64,000 nucleotides of DNA from Roseicyclus persicicus (GCF_012395815.1 NZ_JAAZQQ010000006.1:248001-312000), one strand, 5' to 3'. Numbered from the stretch's first letter, positions 34,321 through 44,225 are shown. The notes: generated by a model from the sequence alone, not told the origin. Made by a program: numbers and translations.

Positions 34321-37300
34321 ATGCCGCTCGACCGCCCCGCCCCCGACCTTGCCGCGCTGCGCGCCGCCATCCGCGCCGACCTCCGCGCGCCCGAGGACGC
34401 GACCCTGTCGCGGCTGATCGCCGCCCATGCCCCCGACGCGGCCCTGCGCGCCCGCGCCGCCGCCCGGGGCGCCGATTTCGTCGCCCTGATGCGCGCCGAC
34501 CGCCGGCCGGGGCTGATGGAGGTGTTCCTGGCCGAATACGGCCTGTCCACCAAGGAGGGCATCGCGCTGATGTGTCTGGCCGAGGCGCTGCTGCGGGTGC
34601 CCGACGCCGCCACCATGGACGCGCTGATCGAGGACAAGATCGCCCCGTCGGAATGGGGCGCGCATCTGGGCCATTCGGCGTCCCCGCTGGTGAACGCCTC
34701 GACCTGGGCGCTGATGCTGACGGGCAAGGTGCTGCGCGAGGACGAGGGCATGGCGGGCGTCCTCAAGGGCGCGGTCAAGCGGCTGGGCGAGCCGGTGATC
34801 CGCGCCGCCGTCGCCCGCGCCATGCGCGAGATGGGGCAGCATTTCGTGCTCGGGCAGGACATGGCCGAGGCCATGCGCCGGGCCGCCGCCGAGGAACGGC
34901 GCGGCTATGCCTATTCCTACGACATGCTGGGCGAGGCCGCGATGACCGCCCCCGACGCGGCGGCCTATTTCGGCGCCTACATGGGCGCGATCCGGGCGCT
35001 GGCCCCGGCCTGCCGGACGGACGACATCCGCGTGAACCCCGGTCTCTCGATCAAGCTGTCGGCGCTGTTCCCGCGCTACGAGACCGCGCAGCGCGACCGC
35101 GTGCTGGCCGAGCTGGTGCCGCGCGTGCTGGAACTGGCGCAGGCCGCCCGCGCGCAGGCCATGGGCCTCAGCATCGACGCCGAGGAGGCCGACCGCCTCG
35201 ACCTGTCGCTCGACGTGATCGCAGCCGTCCTGCCCCACCCCTCGCTCGCGGGCTGGGACGGCTTCGGCGTCGTCGTGCAGGCCTATGGCAAGCGCGCGGC
35301 GGGCGTCATCGACTGGCTCCACGCGCTGGCCGAAACCCACGACCGCCGCATCATGCTGCGGCTGGTCAAGGGCGCCTACTGGGACAGCGAGATCAAGCGC
35401 GCGCAGGTCGCGGGCCTGTCCGATTTCCCGGTCTGGACCCGCAAGCCCACGACCGACGTGGCCTACCTGTGCTGCGCGCGCAAGCTGCTTGGCCTGACCG
35501 ACCGCATCTTTCCGCAATTCGCCACCCACAACGCCCACACGCTGGCCGCGATCCTCGAGATGGGCGCCGACCGCGACGCCTACGAGGTGCAGCGCCTGCA
35601 CGGCATGGGCGAGGTGCTGCACGAGCTGATCCGCGCCGAGAACGGCCCGCGCTGCCGCATCTACGCCCCCGTGGGCAAGCATCGGGACCTTCTGGCCTAT
35701 CTCGTCCGGCGGCTGCTGGAGAACGGGGCGAATTCCAGCTTCGTGAACCAGGTCCTGAACCCGGATGTGCCCCCCGCCCGCATCGCCCGCGACCCCTTTG
35801 CCGCGCTGGCCGAGGCGGGGCCGGCCCGCGTGACGGCGCCCGCGCGCCTGTTCGGCGCGGCGCGCGACAACTCCCGCGGCTTCGACCTGGCGGACCCGGT
35901 GACGCTGGCGGCGCTGGACGCGGCCCGCGCGCCCTTCGCCGAGGCCCGCTGGCAGGCCGGCCCGCTGCTGGCCGGCGACGTGGCCGGCGGCCCGGCCTGG
36001 ACCGTGACCAACCCCGCCCGGCCCGCCGAGACCGTGGGCGCCCTGATCCCGGCCGCTCCCGCCGACATCGAGACCGCGCTGGCCGCCGCCGCCCCGTGGG
36101 ACGCCCCCGCCGCGACCCGCGCCGCCGCCCTGCGCCGCGCCGCCGACCTCTACGAGGCGCATCACGGCGAGGTCTTCGCGCTCCTGGCCCGCGAGGCCGG
36201 CAAGACGCTGCCCGACGCGGTGGGCGAGCTGCGCGAGGCGGTCGATTTCCTGCGCTACTACGCGGCGGAGGCCGAGGGTTTGTCCGCCCCCGCCCGGGGC
36301 ACCTTCGCCTGCATCTCCCCCTGGAACTTCCCGCTGGCCATCTTCACCGGCCAGATCGCCGCCGCGCTGGCCGCCGGCAACGCCGTGGTCGCCAAGCCCG
36401 CCGAGGCCACCGGCCTGATCGCCCACCGCGCGGTCCAGCTCCTGCACGAGGCGGGCGTGCCGCGCGCCGCGCTCCAGCTCCTGCCGGGCGAAGGCGCGAC
36501 CGTCGGCGCGGCGCTGTCGTCCGACCCGCGCATCGACGGGCTCTGCTTCACCGGCTCCACCGCCACGGCGCAGGCCATCAACCGGGCGCGCGCCGCACAC
36601 CTCGACCCGTCCGCGCCGCTGATCGCGGAAACCGGCGGCCTCAACGCCATGATCGTCGATTCCACGGCCCTGCCCGAACAGGCGGTGCGCGACATCGTCG
36701 CCTCGGCCTTCCAGTCGGCCGGGCAGCGCTGCTCGGCGCTCAGGATGCTCTACCTGCAGGAGGACGTGGCCGAGCCGATCCTCGAGATGCTGCGCGGCGC
36801 CATGGCCGAGCTGCGCCTCGGCGACCCCTGGGCGATCTCGACCGACATCGGCCCCGTCATCGACGCCCGCGCCCAGGCCGGGATCATGGCCCACATCGAG
36901 GCCGCACGCGCGCAAGGCCGGGTCATCGCCGAGGTCGCGGCCCCGGCCGAGGGCAGCTTCGTCGCGCCCGTGATCCTGTCCCTGCCCGGCGGCATCGCGG
37001 CGCTGGAGCGCGAGGTGTTCGGCCCCGTCCTGCACGTGGCGACCTACCGCGCGGCCGACCTCGACCGCGTGATGTCCGACATCAATTCAAGGGGTTACGG
37101 GCTGACCTTCGGGTTCCACAGCCGCATCGACGACCGCGTGCAGCAGGTCACCGGGGCGATCCGGGTGGGCAACACCTACGTCAACCGCAACCAGATCGGC
37201 GCCGTGGTCGGCAGCCAGCCCTTCGGCGGCGAGGGGCTGTCGGGCACCGGCCCCAAGGCGGGCGGGCCGCACTACCTGCCCCGCTTCACCCGCGCCGAGA

Positions 37301-37779
37301 CCCGGGCCGTCACGGCCAAGCCGGGGGCGGCGCCGGACAAGGCCACGGTCGCCAAGGCCCTCGCCGCCCTGCCCGACCCGCGTGGGCGGACCCTGTCGGT
37401 GACCGACCTGCCGGGGCCGACCGGCGAGTCGAACCGCCTGTCCACCCACCCCCGCGGCCGCGTGCTCTGCCTCGGTCCGGGCGCCGAGGCCGCCGCCGCG
37501 CAGGTCCGCGCCGCCGAGGCCGTGGGCTGCACCGCGCTGGCCGCGCCGGACCTTCCGGCCGACTGGCTCACCACCCTGGCGCCCGTCGACGCCGTGGTGC
37601 TCTGGGCCGATGCCGCGACGGCCCGGCCCCATGCGCAGGCCTTGGCTGCCCGCGATGGCGCGCTGGTGCCGCTGATCACCGAGGCGGACCCGGGGCCGCG
37701 GCTGGTCCTCGAACGGCACCTGTGTATCGACACGACGGCGGCGGGGGGCAACGCGGCGCTGTTGGCGGCGTCGGCCTGA
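34321..37779 (+). CDS. putA: Bifunctional proline dehydrogenase / P5C dehydrogenase PutA
   Basis: A 1152-residue PutA that oxidises proline to glutamate with FAD then NAD. Residues about 70-480 are the PRODH barrel (RRGYAYSYDMLGEAAMT, SIKLSALFPRYE, RLVKGAYWDSEIKRAQ, ATHNAHTLAAIL). Residues about 520-1000 are the aldehyde dehydrogenase domain with SPWNFPLAIFTGQ, FTGSTATAQ, ETGGLNAMIVDSTALP and catalytic Cys804 in SAGQRCSALRMLYL. A ~120-residue C-terminal ALDH-like tail follows. The ribbon-helix-helix DNA-binding domain of enterobacterial PutA is absent, matching control by the separate Lrp-type regulator. A palindrome array follows the stop. Confidence 0.96.
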   Translation: MPLDRPAPDLAALRAAIRADLRAPEDATLSRLIAAHAPDAALRARAAARGADFVALMRADRRPGLMEVFLAEYGLSTKEGIALMCLAEALLRVPDAATMDALIEDKIAPSEWGAHLGHSASPLVNASTWALMLTGKVLREDEGMAGVLKGAVKRLGEPVIRAAVARAMREMGQHFVLGQDMAEAMRRAAAEERRGYAYSYDMLGEAAMTAPDAAAYFGAYMGAIRALAPACRTDDIRVNPGLSIKLSALFPRYETAQRDRVLAELVPRVLELAQAARAQAMGLSIDAEEADRLDLSLDVIAAVLPHPSLAGWDGFGVVVQAYGKRAAGVIDWLHALAETHDRRIMLRLVKGAYWDSEIKRAQVAGLSDFPVWTRKPTTDVAYLCCARKLLGLTDRIFPQFATHNAHTLAAILEMGADRDAYEVQRLHGMGEVLHELIRAENGPRCRIYAPVGKHRDLLAYLVRRLLENGANSSFVNQVLNPDVPPARIARDPFAALAEAGPARVTAPARLFGAARDNSRGFDLADPVTLAALDAARAPFAEARWQAGPLLAGDVAGGPAWTVTNPARPAETVGALIPAAPADIETALAAAAPWDAPAATRAAALRRAADLYEAHHGEVFALLAREAGKTLPDAVGELREAVDFLRYYAAEAEGLSAPARGTFACISPWNFPLAIFTGQIAAALAAGNAVVAKPAEATGLIAHRAVQLLHEAGVPRAALQLLPGEGATVGAALSSDPRIDGLCFTGSTATAQAINRARAAHLDPSAPLIAETGGLNAMIVDSTALPEQAVRDIVASAFQSAGQRCSALRMLYLQEDVAEPILEMLRGAMAELRLGDPWAISTDIGPVIDARAQAGIMAHIEAARAQGRVIAEVAAPAEGSFVAPVILSLPGGIAALEREVFGPVLHVATYRAADLDRVMSDINSRGYGLTFGFHSRIDDRVQQVTGAIRVGNTYVNRNQIGAVVGSQPFGGEGLSGTGPKAGGPHYLPRFTRAETRAVTAKPGAAPDKATVAKALAALPDPRGRTLSVTDLPGPTGESNRLSTHPRGRVLCLGPGAEAAAAQVRAAEAVGCTALAAPDLPADWLTTLAPVDAVVLWADAATARPHAQALAARDGALVPLITEADPGPRLVLERHLCIDTTAAGGNAALLAASA

Positions 37780-37790
37780 TCCGGCGCAAC

Positions 37791-37860
37791 AGGGCGAAAA
37801 ACTGCAGTTTTTCGCCCTGCAAAACTGCAGTTTTGCCCCCGGAAATCTCGAGATTTCCGG
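37791..37860. repeat. Array of three perfect palindromes after putA
   Basis: Three consecutive palindromes: 28 bp at 37791-37818 (AGGGCGAAAAACTG and its complement), 18 bp GCAAAACTGCAGTTTTGC at 37819-37836, and 22 bp at 37839-37860 (CCGGAAATCTC and complement). All are perfect with no loop and the first two share the core AAAACTGCAGTTTT. The first begins 11 nt after the putA stop. The same core palindrome recurs at 52374-52395. Confidence 0.85.
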
Positions 37861-37896
37861 CCGGGTCCCGTCAGGGAAATTCTTCGGGGTGCGCCC

Positions 37897-38349
37897 TCAG
37901 GTCCCCGGCGCGCTCGGGTCGCGGTAGACGCCCTGCGCCTCCAGCGCCTCGATCACCTCGGCCGGCATGTAGGTCTCGTCGTGGCGGGCAAGGATCTCGG
38001 TCGCCTCGAAGGTGCCGTCGATCAGCCGCCCGGTGCCCACCATCCCCTCGCCCTCGCCGAACAGGTCGGGCAGGATGCCGGTGTAGGTCACCGGGATCGA
38101 CGCGCCGCCGTCGGTGACGCGGAAGCTGATCGTCTCGCCCTCGCCGCGCACCAGCGTGCCTTCCTCGACCAGCCCGCCGATGCGGAACACCTCGGTCGGC
38201 GGCGGCGGGTTCTCCACCACCTCGGACGGCGGGCGGAAGAAGTTGATGCCGTCGCGCATCGCGTAGCCGATCAGCCCCGCCGACAGCGCAAGCGCCGCGG
38301 TGGCGGCCATGATGATCTGGATCCGGCGTTGTTTCTTAAGGCCCCGCAT
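37897..38349 (-). CDS. ccmE: Cytochrome c maturation haem chaperone CcmE
   Basis: A 150-residue CcmE with N-terminal membrane anchor (RRIQIIMAATAALALSAGLI) and periplasmic OB-fold domain. FRIGGLVEEGTL, VTYTGILPDLFGEGEGMVGT and the haem-binding His123 in LARHDETYMP identify it. It covalently binds haem and hands it to apocytochromes c, such as the two small cytochromes at 25.6 and 26.9 kb. The start at 38349 gives MRGLKKQRRIQ; longer frames are unlikely. Confidence 0.96.
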   Translation of the reverse strand: MRGLKKQRRIQIIMAATAALALSAGLIGYAMRDGINFFRPPSEVVENPPPPTEVFRIGGLVEEGTLVRGEGETISFRVTDGGASIPVTYTGILPDLFGEGEGMVGTGRLIDGTFEATEILARHDETYMPAEVIEALEAQGVYRDPSAPGT

Positions 38350-38537
38350 CGGTGGCGCTCTCCTCTCGATCCCTCCCGGGCGCACGCGTGCCCTCGGCCC
38401 GGCCTGCCGTCCCGCCGGTGCCGCATATTTGGACACAGCGGCCGCCCCTGTCGAGGGGTCCGCGCCAAAACGCAGCAGCCACGCCGCGCATCGCCTTCAA
38501 CCACCGGATGAAGAACGCCGCACAACCCGTTGACGGA

Positions 38538-39356
38538 TCACATGTCCGCTTTCTGGAACTCGATCCGCCGCCGCAGGAACTGCGTCGCCTTGTTCGACAC
38601 CGATTTCGGGTCGCCCGTGGTCAGGAACACCGCCCCCGTGCCCGTCCCCAGCTTGTCGGGATGGCGCGCCAGGTAGTCGGCCAGCGCCTCGGCCACGAGG
38701 TCGGGCTGGGAATAGACCTTGACCTCGGGCCCCAGCGCGTCGCGGAACACCTCCTCGACCAGCGGGTAATGGGTGCAGCCGAGGATCGCCGCCTGCGGCT
38801 TCGGCATCCGGCGCATGAGCGATTCCACATGACTGCGCACCAGCGCGTCGGCCAGGATCATGTCGCCCATCTCGATCGCGTCCACGACCCCCGCACAGGG
38901 TTGAGCTTCGACGTCCACCCCTATGGCGCGAAACGCCAATTCCCGCTGGAAGGCACGGCTCGACACGGTGGCGGGCGTGGCGAAAAGCGCCACCGTCTCC
39001 ACCGCCACCGGGCGCGGGGGCGAGTTGTCGCCCCACTTGCGCTCGGTCAGCGCCTCGATCAGCGGCACGAAGACGCCCAGCACCCGCTTGTCCTTGGGCA
39101 CCCAGGATTCCTGCATCCGCCGCAGCGCCGCCGCGGACGCCGTGTTGCAGGCCAGGATCACCAGGTCGCAGCCATGGTCGAACAGGCACTGCACCCCTTG
39201 CGTGGTCAGCTCGTAGATGTCGTCGGCGTCGCGCACGCCGTAGGGCGCGTGGGCGTTGTCGCCGAAATAGACCAGCGGCACCTCGGGCAGCCGCCGCACC
39301 ACCGCGTCCAGCACGGTCAGACCGCCCAGGCCGCTGTCGAAAATGCCCACTGCCAT
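38538..39356 (-). CDS. murI: Glutamate racemase MurI
   Basis: A 272-residue racemase that makes D-glutamate for peptidoglycan. N-terminal [20 protein letters not shown] with the substrate Asp/Ser, first catalytic Cys in [15 protein letters not shown] and second in [13 protein letters not shown], plus [11 protein letters not shown]. Its ATG overlaps the stop of the upstream acyltransferase gene by one base (TGATG), so the two are translationally coupled. Confidence 0.96.
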   Translation of the reverse strand: MAVGIFDSGLGGLTVLDAVVRRLPEVPLVYFGDNAHAPYGVRDADDIYELTTQGVQCLFDHGCDLVILACNTASAAALRRMQESWVPKDKRVLGVFVPLIEALTERKWGDNSPPRPVAVETVALFATPATVSSRAFQRELAFRAIGVDVEAQPCAGVVDAIEMGDMILADALVRSHVESLMRRMPKPQAAILGCTHYPLVEEVFRDALGPEVKVYSQPDLVAEALADYLARHPDKLGTGTGAVFLTTGDPKSVSNKATQFLRRRIEFQKADM

Positions 39357-40297
39357 CAGTATCTGTCCCTCAATCCGCCCCGGGGCCGCGCCTCGGCGTC
39401 CTTGTCGCGGTGCTTGTCCTCGAACTCGAAGCCGCGCGCCCGCACGTCCAGCGGCCGCGGGCTCAAGGCATAGGTGCTTTCGCGCAGGAATTCCATCATC
39501 GCCTTGGCGTCGCTGGCCCGCGCCTGCAGCTCCTCGCGCGGGATCGGCTGGCCGACGACGACCTCGACCGGGCTGTTCACCCGCGCCCGGAATTCCTTGA
39601 TCAACAGGCCCATGCGCAGCGTCGTGTGCAGGTGGCTCATCAGCTGGAACAGCCGCGAGTTGTGGCCGTCGAAGAAGATCGGCACCACCGTCGCGTCGGA
39701 TTTCGCGATCATCCGCGCGGTGAAGCTGCGCCAGCCCGGGTCCATCGGCCGGCCGAAGGGCCGCGCCGCCGTCGACACCGTGCCGCCCGGAAAGATGCCG
39801 ATGGCGCCGCCCGCGGCCAGGTAGGCCAGCGCCTGCTTGCGCGTCTCGAGGTTCAGCGCGACCGCCTCCTTGGTCTCGTCGAAGGAGATCGGCAGGATGA
39901 TCCGGTTGATGTCCTCGGCCTTGCGGAAGATGCGGTGGGCGAGGATGCGGAAATCGCCGCGCACATGGCTCAGGATGTGGCCCATCATCAGCCCGTCGAG
40001 GATCCCGTAGGGGTGGTTCGCGATCAGGATCAGCGGCCCCTCGCGCGGGATGTTGTCGAGGCTGCCGCCGATCACCCTGAGCTGCAGCCCGTAGCGCTCG
40101 ACCATGACCTGCCAGAAGTCGCGGCCCTGCCGGACCTCGTCGTCGTAGCCCTCGGCCCGGCGGATCAGCGTCAGCCGCCCGGTGGCGTTCTCCATCACCC
40201 GGATCATCGCCCGCCCGCCCCGCGAGGCGGCCGAGGAGGCATAGGAAATCTCGCGCGCCACGGCGCGGGCGTCGTCCGATCTTGGGCGGCGGGGCAT
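39356..40297 (-). CDS. Lysophospholipid acyltransferase family protein
   Basis: A 313-residue PlsC-like acyltransferase without obvious long membrane helices. The active-site block [20 protein letters not shown] has His and Asp separated by five residues, slightly wider than the HX4D of classical PlsC, and [11 protein letters not shown] matches the second motif (FPEGTRS-like, with Gly for Glu). It is similar to a conserved rhodobacterial family whose members acylate lyso-lipids, possibly ornithine or other membrane lipids. Upstream partner of murI. Substrate unknown. Confidence 0.82.
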   Translation of the reverse strand: MPRRPRSDDARAVAREISYASSAASRGGRAMIRVMENATGRLTLIRRAEGYDDEVRQGRDFWQVMVERYGLQLRVIGGSLDNIPREGPLILIANHPYGILDGLMMGHILSHVRGDFRILAHRIFRKAEDINRIILPISFDETKEAVALNLETRKQALAYLAAGGAIGIFPGGTVSTAARPFGRPMDPGWRSFTARMIAKSDATVVPIFFDGHNSRLFQLMSHLHTTLRMGLLIKEFRARVNSPVEVVVGQPIPREELQARASDAKAMMEFLRESTYALSPRPLDVRARGFEFEDKHRDKDAEARPRGGLRDRY

Positions 40298-40370
40298 GGC
40301 GGCGGGTCGTCCTCGTGGCCTCGGCTTGGTCAGCGATGTAGCGCCAAGGGCCCGAGTCGGTCCAGTGCCG

Positions 40371-41333
40371 TTACGCCCGCGTCCAGCCCCACAGGCAGAT
40401 CAGCTCCATCGCCACATGCGCCGCCGCGACGGCCGTGATCGCGGCATGGTCGAAGGGCGGCGAGACCTCGACCACGTCGCCGCCCACCAGGTTGATCCCC
40501 GCCAGCCCCCGCATCAGCACCGCCGCCTGAGCGGAGGAAAGCCCGCCCCAGACCGGCGTGCCCGTGCCCGGCGCAAAGGCCGGGTCGAGCCCGTCGATGT
40601 CGAAGGACAGGTACACCGGCCGGTCCCCCACCCGCGCCTTCAGGTCGGCCGCCACCGCCTCCGGGCCGCGGGCATGGACCTCGCGCGCGTCGTGGATGGC
40701 GATGCCGAGGTTGTCCTCGACCACGGTGCGGATCCCGACATGGGCGGAATGCGCCACGTCGATCAGCCCCTCCTTCACCGCGGTGTAGCAAAACGTGCCG
40801 TGGTCGATCCGCGCGGCGTCGTCGTCGGGCCAGGTGTCGGTGTGCGCATCCACCTGGATCAGCGCGATCGGCCCGTGTTTCGCCACATGCGCCCGCAGGA
40901 TCGGGAGCGTGATGGAATGGTCGCCCCCCAGCGTGATGCAGCCCGCCCCGGCGGCCAGGATGCCCGCCACATGCGCCTCGATCCGCGCCGGCACGTCGGG
41001 CGTGTGGGCGTAGTCGAAGGCCATGTCGCCGTAATCGGCGATGGCGAAGCGCTCCAGCGGCGAAAACCCGTCCCAGCCATAGGGCGGGTCGAAGGGCTGC
41101 AGGCTCGACGCCTCCCGGATCGCCCGCGGCCCCAGCCGCGTGCCGGGCCGGTTCGTCACCGCCTGGTCGAAGGGGATGCCGGTGATCGCCAGGTCCACGC
41201 CTGCCAGGTCCTTGGTGTAGCGCCGCCTCAGGAAACTCGGCGCGCCCGCAAAGGCATTCTCGAAGGCCAGCCCCTTCAGCTCGGCCCGCGTGAACGCGCC
41301 GTCCACCTCGCGCTTGGCGTCTTCCAGTGCCAT
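40371..41333 (-). CDS. speB: Agmatinase family ureohydrolase
   Basis: A 320-residue binuclear-manganese ureohydrolase. Metal ligands appear in TLGGDHSITLPIL, IQVDAHTDTWPDD and YLSFDIDGLDPAFAPGTGTP. The N-terminal GIPFDQAVTNRPGTRLGPRA segment is typical of agmatinase and guanidinobutyrase rather than arginase. It would release urea from agmatine (giving putrescine) or a related guanidino compound. An ATG at 41333 with GGGACGGAAC upstream starts it. Could supply putrescine to a pathway with speD; exact substrate not certain, hence the symbol is tentative. Confidence 0.87.
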   Translation of the reverse strand: MALEDAKREVDGAFTRAELKGLAFENAFAGAPSFLRRRYTKDLAGVDLAITGIPFDQAVTNRPGTRLGPRAIREASSLQPFDPPYGWDGFSPLERFAIADYGDMAFDYAHTPDVPARIEAHVAGILAAGAGCITLGGDHSITLPILRAHVAKHGPIALIQVDAHTDTWPDDDAARIDHGTFCYTAVKEGLIDVAHSAHVGIRTVVEDNLGIAIHDAREVHARGPEAVAADLKARVGDRPVYLSFDIDGLDPAFAPGTGTPVWGGLSSAQAAVLMRGLAGINLVGGDVVEVSPPFDHAAITAVAAAHVAMELICLWGWTRA

Positions 41334-41471
41334 GTTCCGTCCCTCCGGCTGATCGCCCCTCGCCTGCCCGCTTCCGCCGCCGAACGCAAGCCCGCGTGAC
41401 TTCCCCGCCCTTGCCGCTAGCTCCGGCATGGGGCAAGACCGCCGCGACCAGCGCGCAGGGAGACACAGGCC

Positions 41472-41990
41472 ATGAACGACCGGACCGAAGCCGAGGCGGG
41501 GCTGCGCGCGGCCTTCCTCGAAGGCATGAGCCGCGCCGCGGCCAGCGTCTCGGTCGTCACCACCGACGGGCCCGCGGGCCGCGGCGGCGTCACCGTCTCG
41601 GCGATGACCTCGATCTCGGCCGACGGGGCGCAGCCGACCATGCTCACCTGCCTCAACGCCGCCTCCTCGGCGCTGCCGCTGGTGCTGGAGAACGGCTGCT
41701 TCGCGATCAACGTGCTGCGCACCGGCCAGACCGACATCTCGGATGTGTTCTCCTCCCGCCGCCCCGCGCCCGGCGGCGACAAGTTCAACGCGGTCCTGAC
41801 CGAGACCATGGCCACCGGCGCGCCATGTCTGACCGAGGCGCTGGTCAGCTTCGACTGCCGGCTGCTTTCGGCCGAGAAGATCGGCACCCACCATATCTGC
41901 ATCGGCGCGGTCGAGGCCGTGCGCACCGCCCCCGAGGGCAGCCCGCTCCTCTACGGAATGCGGAAATACCTCCGCCCCGAGGACCACTGA
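41472..41990 (+). CDS. Flavin reductase family protein
   Basis: A 172-residue FMN-binding split-barrel protein of the HpaC/flavin reductase type. ASVSVVTTDGPAGRGGVTVS and AMTSISADGAQPTMLTCLN are the flavin-binding motifs; FAINVLRTGQTDISDVFS follows as usual, and the HHICIGAVEAVRT near the end closes the barrel. It reduces FMN or FAD with NAD(P)H for a partner monooxygenase, which is not encoded nearby. Preceded by a GGAGACACAGG leader. Confidence 0.9.
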   Translation: MNDRTEAEAGLRAAFLEGMSRAAASVSVVTTDGPAGRGGVTVSAMTSISADGAQPTMLTCLNAASSALPLVLENGCFAINVLRTGQTDISDVFSSRRPAPGGDKFNAVLTETMATGAPCLTEALVSFDCRLLSAEKIGTHHICIGAVEAVRTAPEGSPLLYGMRKYLRPEDH

Positions 41991-41992
41991 CC

Positions 41993-42152
41993 CCATCTTT
42001 GCTTGAAAAATACTCCGGGGGGCCCGGAACGGGCGGGGGCAGAGCCCCCTCCGCACCCATCCCCCCGCGCCACCGGACGCCCGGCTCACCCCGCGAATTT
42101 TCGCAGCAATTTCGCACCCGGGCGACGGCGCAGCCGGCGCAACCCCTGCCCG
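41993..42152 (-). repeat. Dispersed 3' repeat element, copy C (divergent)
   Basis: Read on the minus strand it starts right after the amidohydrolase stop with GCAGGGGTTGCGCCGGCTGC, matching copy A over 29 nt with about one change. It then diverges, contains a GGGGGC-agag-CCCC hairpin (42036-42052) and ends with a variant motif (CGGAGTATTTTTCAAGCAAA, then GATGG). It fills the gap between two convergent genes. Confidence 0.65.
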
Positions 42153-43319
42153 TCAGCCGCCGACCGGCAGCGCCCGCTCCGCGATCCGCGCCAGCAGGCT
42201 CGCCCCCAGCGGCAGGATCTCGTCGTTGAAATCATAGGCCGGGTGATGCAGCCCCGCCCCCGGCCCCGCGCCCAGGAACAGGTAGGCCCCGGGCCGCGCC
42301 TGCAGCATGTAGGCGAAATCCTCGGCCCCCATCTCGCGCCCGGCGGCCGCATCCACCCGCTCCGCCCCCAGCACCTCGGCCGCCACCTCCGCCGCGAACT
42401 CCGTCCGCGCCGGGTCGTTCACCGTGGCCGGATACCCCACCGCGTAGTCGAGCGACGCCGCCACCCCGAAACTCGCCGCCTGCCCGGCCACGATCTCCTC
42501 CATCCGGCGGATCACCATCGCCTGAACGCCCGGGTCGAAGGTCCGCACCGTGCCGTTGATCATCGCCTCGCCCGGGATCACGTTGTCGGTGGTTCCGGCG
42601 TGGATCTGCGTCACCGACACCACCAGCTCCTGCAGGGCATGGTGGTTGCGCGACACGATGGTCTGGATCGCCTGCACCATCGACACCGCCGCCGGGATCG
42701 GGTCCAGCGTCTCGTGCGGGGTGGCGCCGTGGCCGCCGCGGCCCTCGATGCGGATGGTGAACTCGTCCACCGCCGCCATGATCGGCCCGGGCGTCGTGCG
42801 CACCGCGCCCGCCGGCAGCCCCGGCACGTTGTGCAGCGCGTAAACCTCGGCGATGGCGAAGCGGTCCATGATCCCCTCCTCCACCATCACCCCGGCCCCG
42901 CCGCCGTCCTCCTCGGCGGGCTGGAAGATCAGCGCCACCTTGCCGCGGAAGTTCCGCGTCTCGGCGAGGTACTTGGCCGCCCCCAGCAGCATCGCCGTGT
43001 GCCCATCATGGCCGCAGGCATGCATCCTGCCCGGCACCGTCGAGGCATGGGGCGCGCCCGTCACCTCGGTCATCGGCAGCGCGTCCATGTCGGCGCGCAG
43101 GCCCACCACCGGCCCCGGCCCCTGCCCCTCGATGATCGCCACGATCCCGGTCTGCGCGATCCCCTCGTGGATCTCGTCGACCCCGATCTCGGCCAGCCGC
43201 GCGGCGACGAAGGCCGCCGTGTCGCCGCAGTCGAAGGCCAGCTCGGGATGCGCGTGCAGATACCGCCGCCACGCGGTCATCTCCCCGGCGAGGCCGGCGA
43301 CACGGTTGATGACGGGCAT
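42153..43319 (-). CDS. M20D amidohydrolase (hippurate hydrolase-like)
   Basis: A 388-residue amidohydrolase of the HipO/IAA-amino acid hydrolase group. Metal-site motifs: ALPMTEVTGAP, MHACGHDGHTAMLLGAAKYL, IFQPAEEDGGGAGVMVEEG (bridging Glu), ALHNVPGLPAG and the C-terminal EDFAYMLQARPGAY. It probably cleaves N-acyl amino acids in the cytoplasm. ATG at 43319 gives MPVINRVAGLAGEMTAWRRY. Divergent from mazG. Confidence 0.92.
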   Translation of the reverse strand: MPVINRVAGLAGEMTAWRRYLHAHPELAFDCGDTAAFVAARLAEIGVDEIHEGIAQTGIVAIIEGQGPGPVVGLRADMDALPMTEVTGAPHASTVPGRMHACGHDGHTAMLLGAAKYLAETRNFRGKVALIFQPAEEDGGGAGVMVEEGIMDRFAIAEVYALHNVPGLPAGAVRTTPGPIMAAVDEFTIRIEGRGGHGATPHETLDPIPAAVSMVQAIQTIVSRNHHALQELVVSVTQIHAGTTDNVIPGEAMINGTVRTFDPGVQAMVIRRMEEIVAGQAASFGVAASLDYAVGYPATVNDPARTEFAAEVAAEVLGAERVDAAAGREMGAEDFAYMLQARPGAYLFLGAGPGAGLHHPAYDFNDEILPLGASLLARIAERALPVGG

Positions 43320-43386
43320 GGCTGGACTCCTGCTCTGGCCTTGGGTCTAAGGTCCCGGACCCTGCCGCAAACCGCCCGGTTCCGCA

Positions 43387-44187
43387 ATGAATGACCTCGC
43401 CAATCTCCCGCCCCTCGACCGGCTCCGCGCCATCATGGCGCGCTTGCGCGACCCCGTCACCGGCTGCCCCTGGGACGTGGAGCAGGACTTCGCCACCATC
43501 GCCCCCTACACCATCGAGGAGGCCTACGAGGTCGCGGACGCGATCGAGCGCCGGGCCTGGGACGAGCTGAAGGGCGAGCTGGGCGACCTGCTGTTCCAGT
43601 CGGTGTTCCACGCCCGCATGGCCGAGGAGGCGGGGCTGTTCGACCTCGACGACGTGGCCGCCGCCATCGCCGACAAGATGATCGCCCGCCACCCCCATGT
43701 CTTCGGCGACGAGCGCAACGCGAAATCGGCCGAGCAGCAGGTGCAGGACTGGGAGGCGGTGAAGGCCGCCGAGCGCGCGGCAAAGGCCCGCGGCGGCGTG
43801 CTCGACGACGTGGCGCTGGGGCTGCCCGCGCTGATGCGGGCCGAGAAGCTGCAGAAGCGCGCCGCCCGCGTCGGCTTCGACTGGCCCGACATCGCGCAGG
43901 TGATCGACAAGATCGCCGAAGAGGCGCAGGAGCTGGCCGAGATCCGCGACGGCGCCGATGCCGACCGCATCGAGGACGAGATGGGCGACCTCCTGTTCGT
44001 CATGGCCAACCTCGCCCGCCACCTCAAGGTCGACCCCGAGGCCGCGCTGCGGCGGGCCAACGCGAAATTCACCCGCCGCTTCGCCTTCATCGAGGCCCGG
44101 CTGGCCGAGGCCGGCAAGCGCCCCGAGGACAGCGACCTGGCCGAGATGGACGCGCTCTGGAACGCGGCCAAGGCGGCGGGGCTCTGA
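43387..44187 (+). CDS. mazG: Nucleoside triphosphate pyrophosphohydrolase MazG
   Basis: A 266-residue two-domain all-alpha MazG that hydrolyses (d)NTPs to monophosphates. The first domain has RLRDPVTGCPWDVEQDFATI and the EExxE...ExxD metal site EEAYEVADAIERRAWDELKG followed by ELGDLLFQSVFHARMAEE; the second domain repeats it (EEAQELAEIRDGADADRIED, EMGDLLFVMANLARHL). Length fits the family. GTTCCGCA precedes the ATG, a weak ribosome site. Confidence 0.95.
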   Translation: MNDLANLPPLDRLRAIMARLRDPVTGCPWDVEQDFATIAPYTIEEAYEVADAIERRAWDELKGELGDLLFQSVFHARMAEEAGLFDLDDVAAAIADKMIARHPHVFGDERNAKSAEQQVQDWEAVKAAERAAKARGGVLDDVALGLPALMRAEKLQKRAARVGFDWPDIAQVIDKIAEEAQELAEIRDGADADRIEDEMGDLLFVMANLARHLKVDPEAALRRANAKFTRRFAFIEARLAEAGKRPEDSDLAEMDALWNAAKAAGL

Positions 44188-44225
44188 CCCCTCGACCGGG
44201 GCCGCACGGGCCCCATATCCCGCCC

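Noticed and set aside
34255-37035. A 926-codon open frame on the minus strand
   Set aside because: Fully antisense to putA, whose motifs are unambiguous; low-complexity translation.
38531-38544. TTGACGGATCACAT near the end of murI as an FNR box
   Set aside because: The second half-site is wrong (no RTCAA at the right spacing) and it lies at a gene end.
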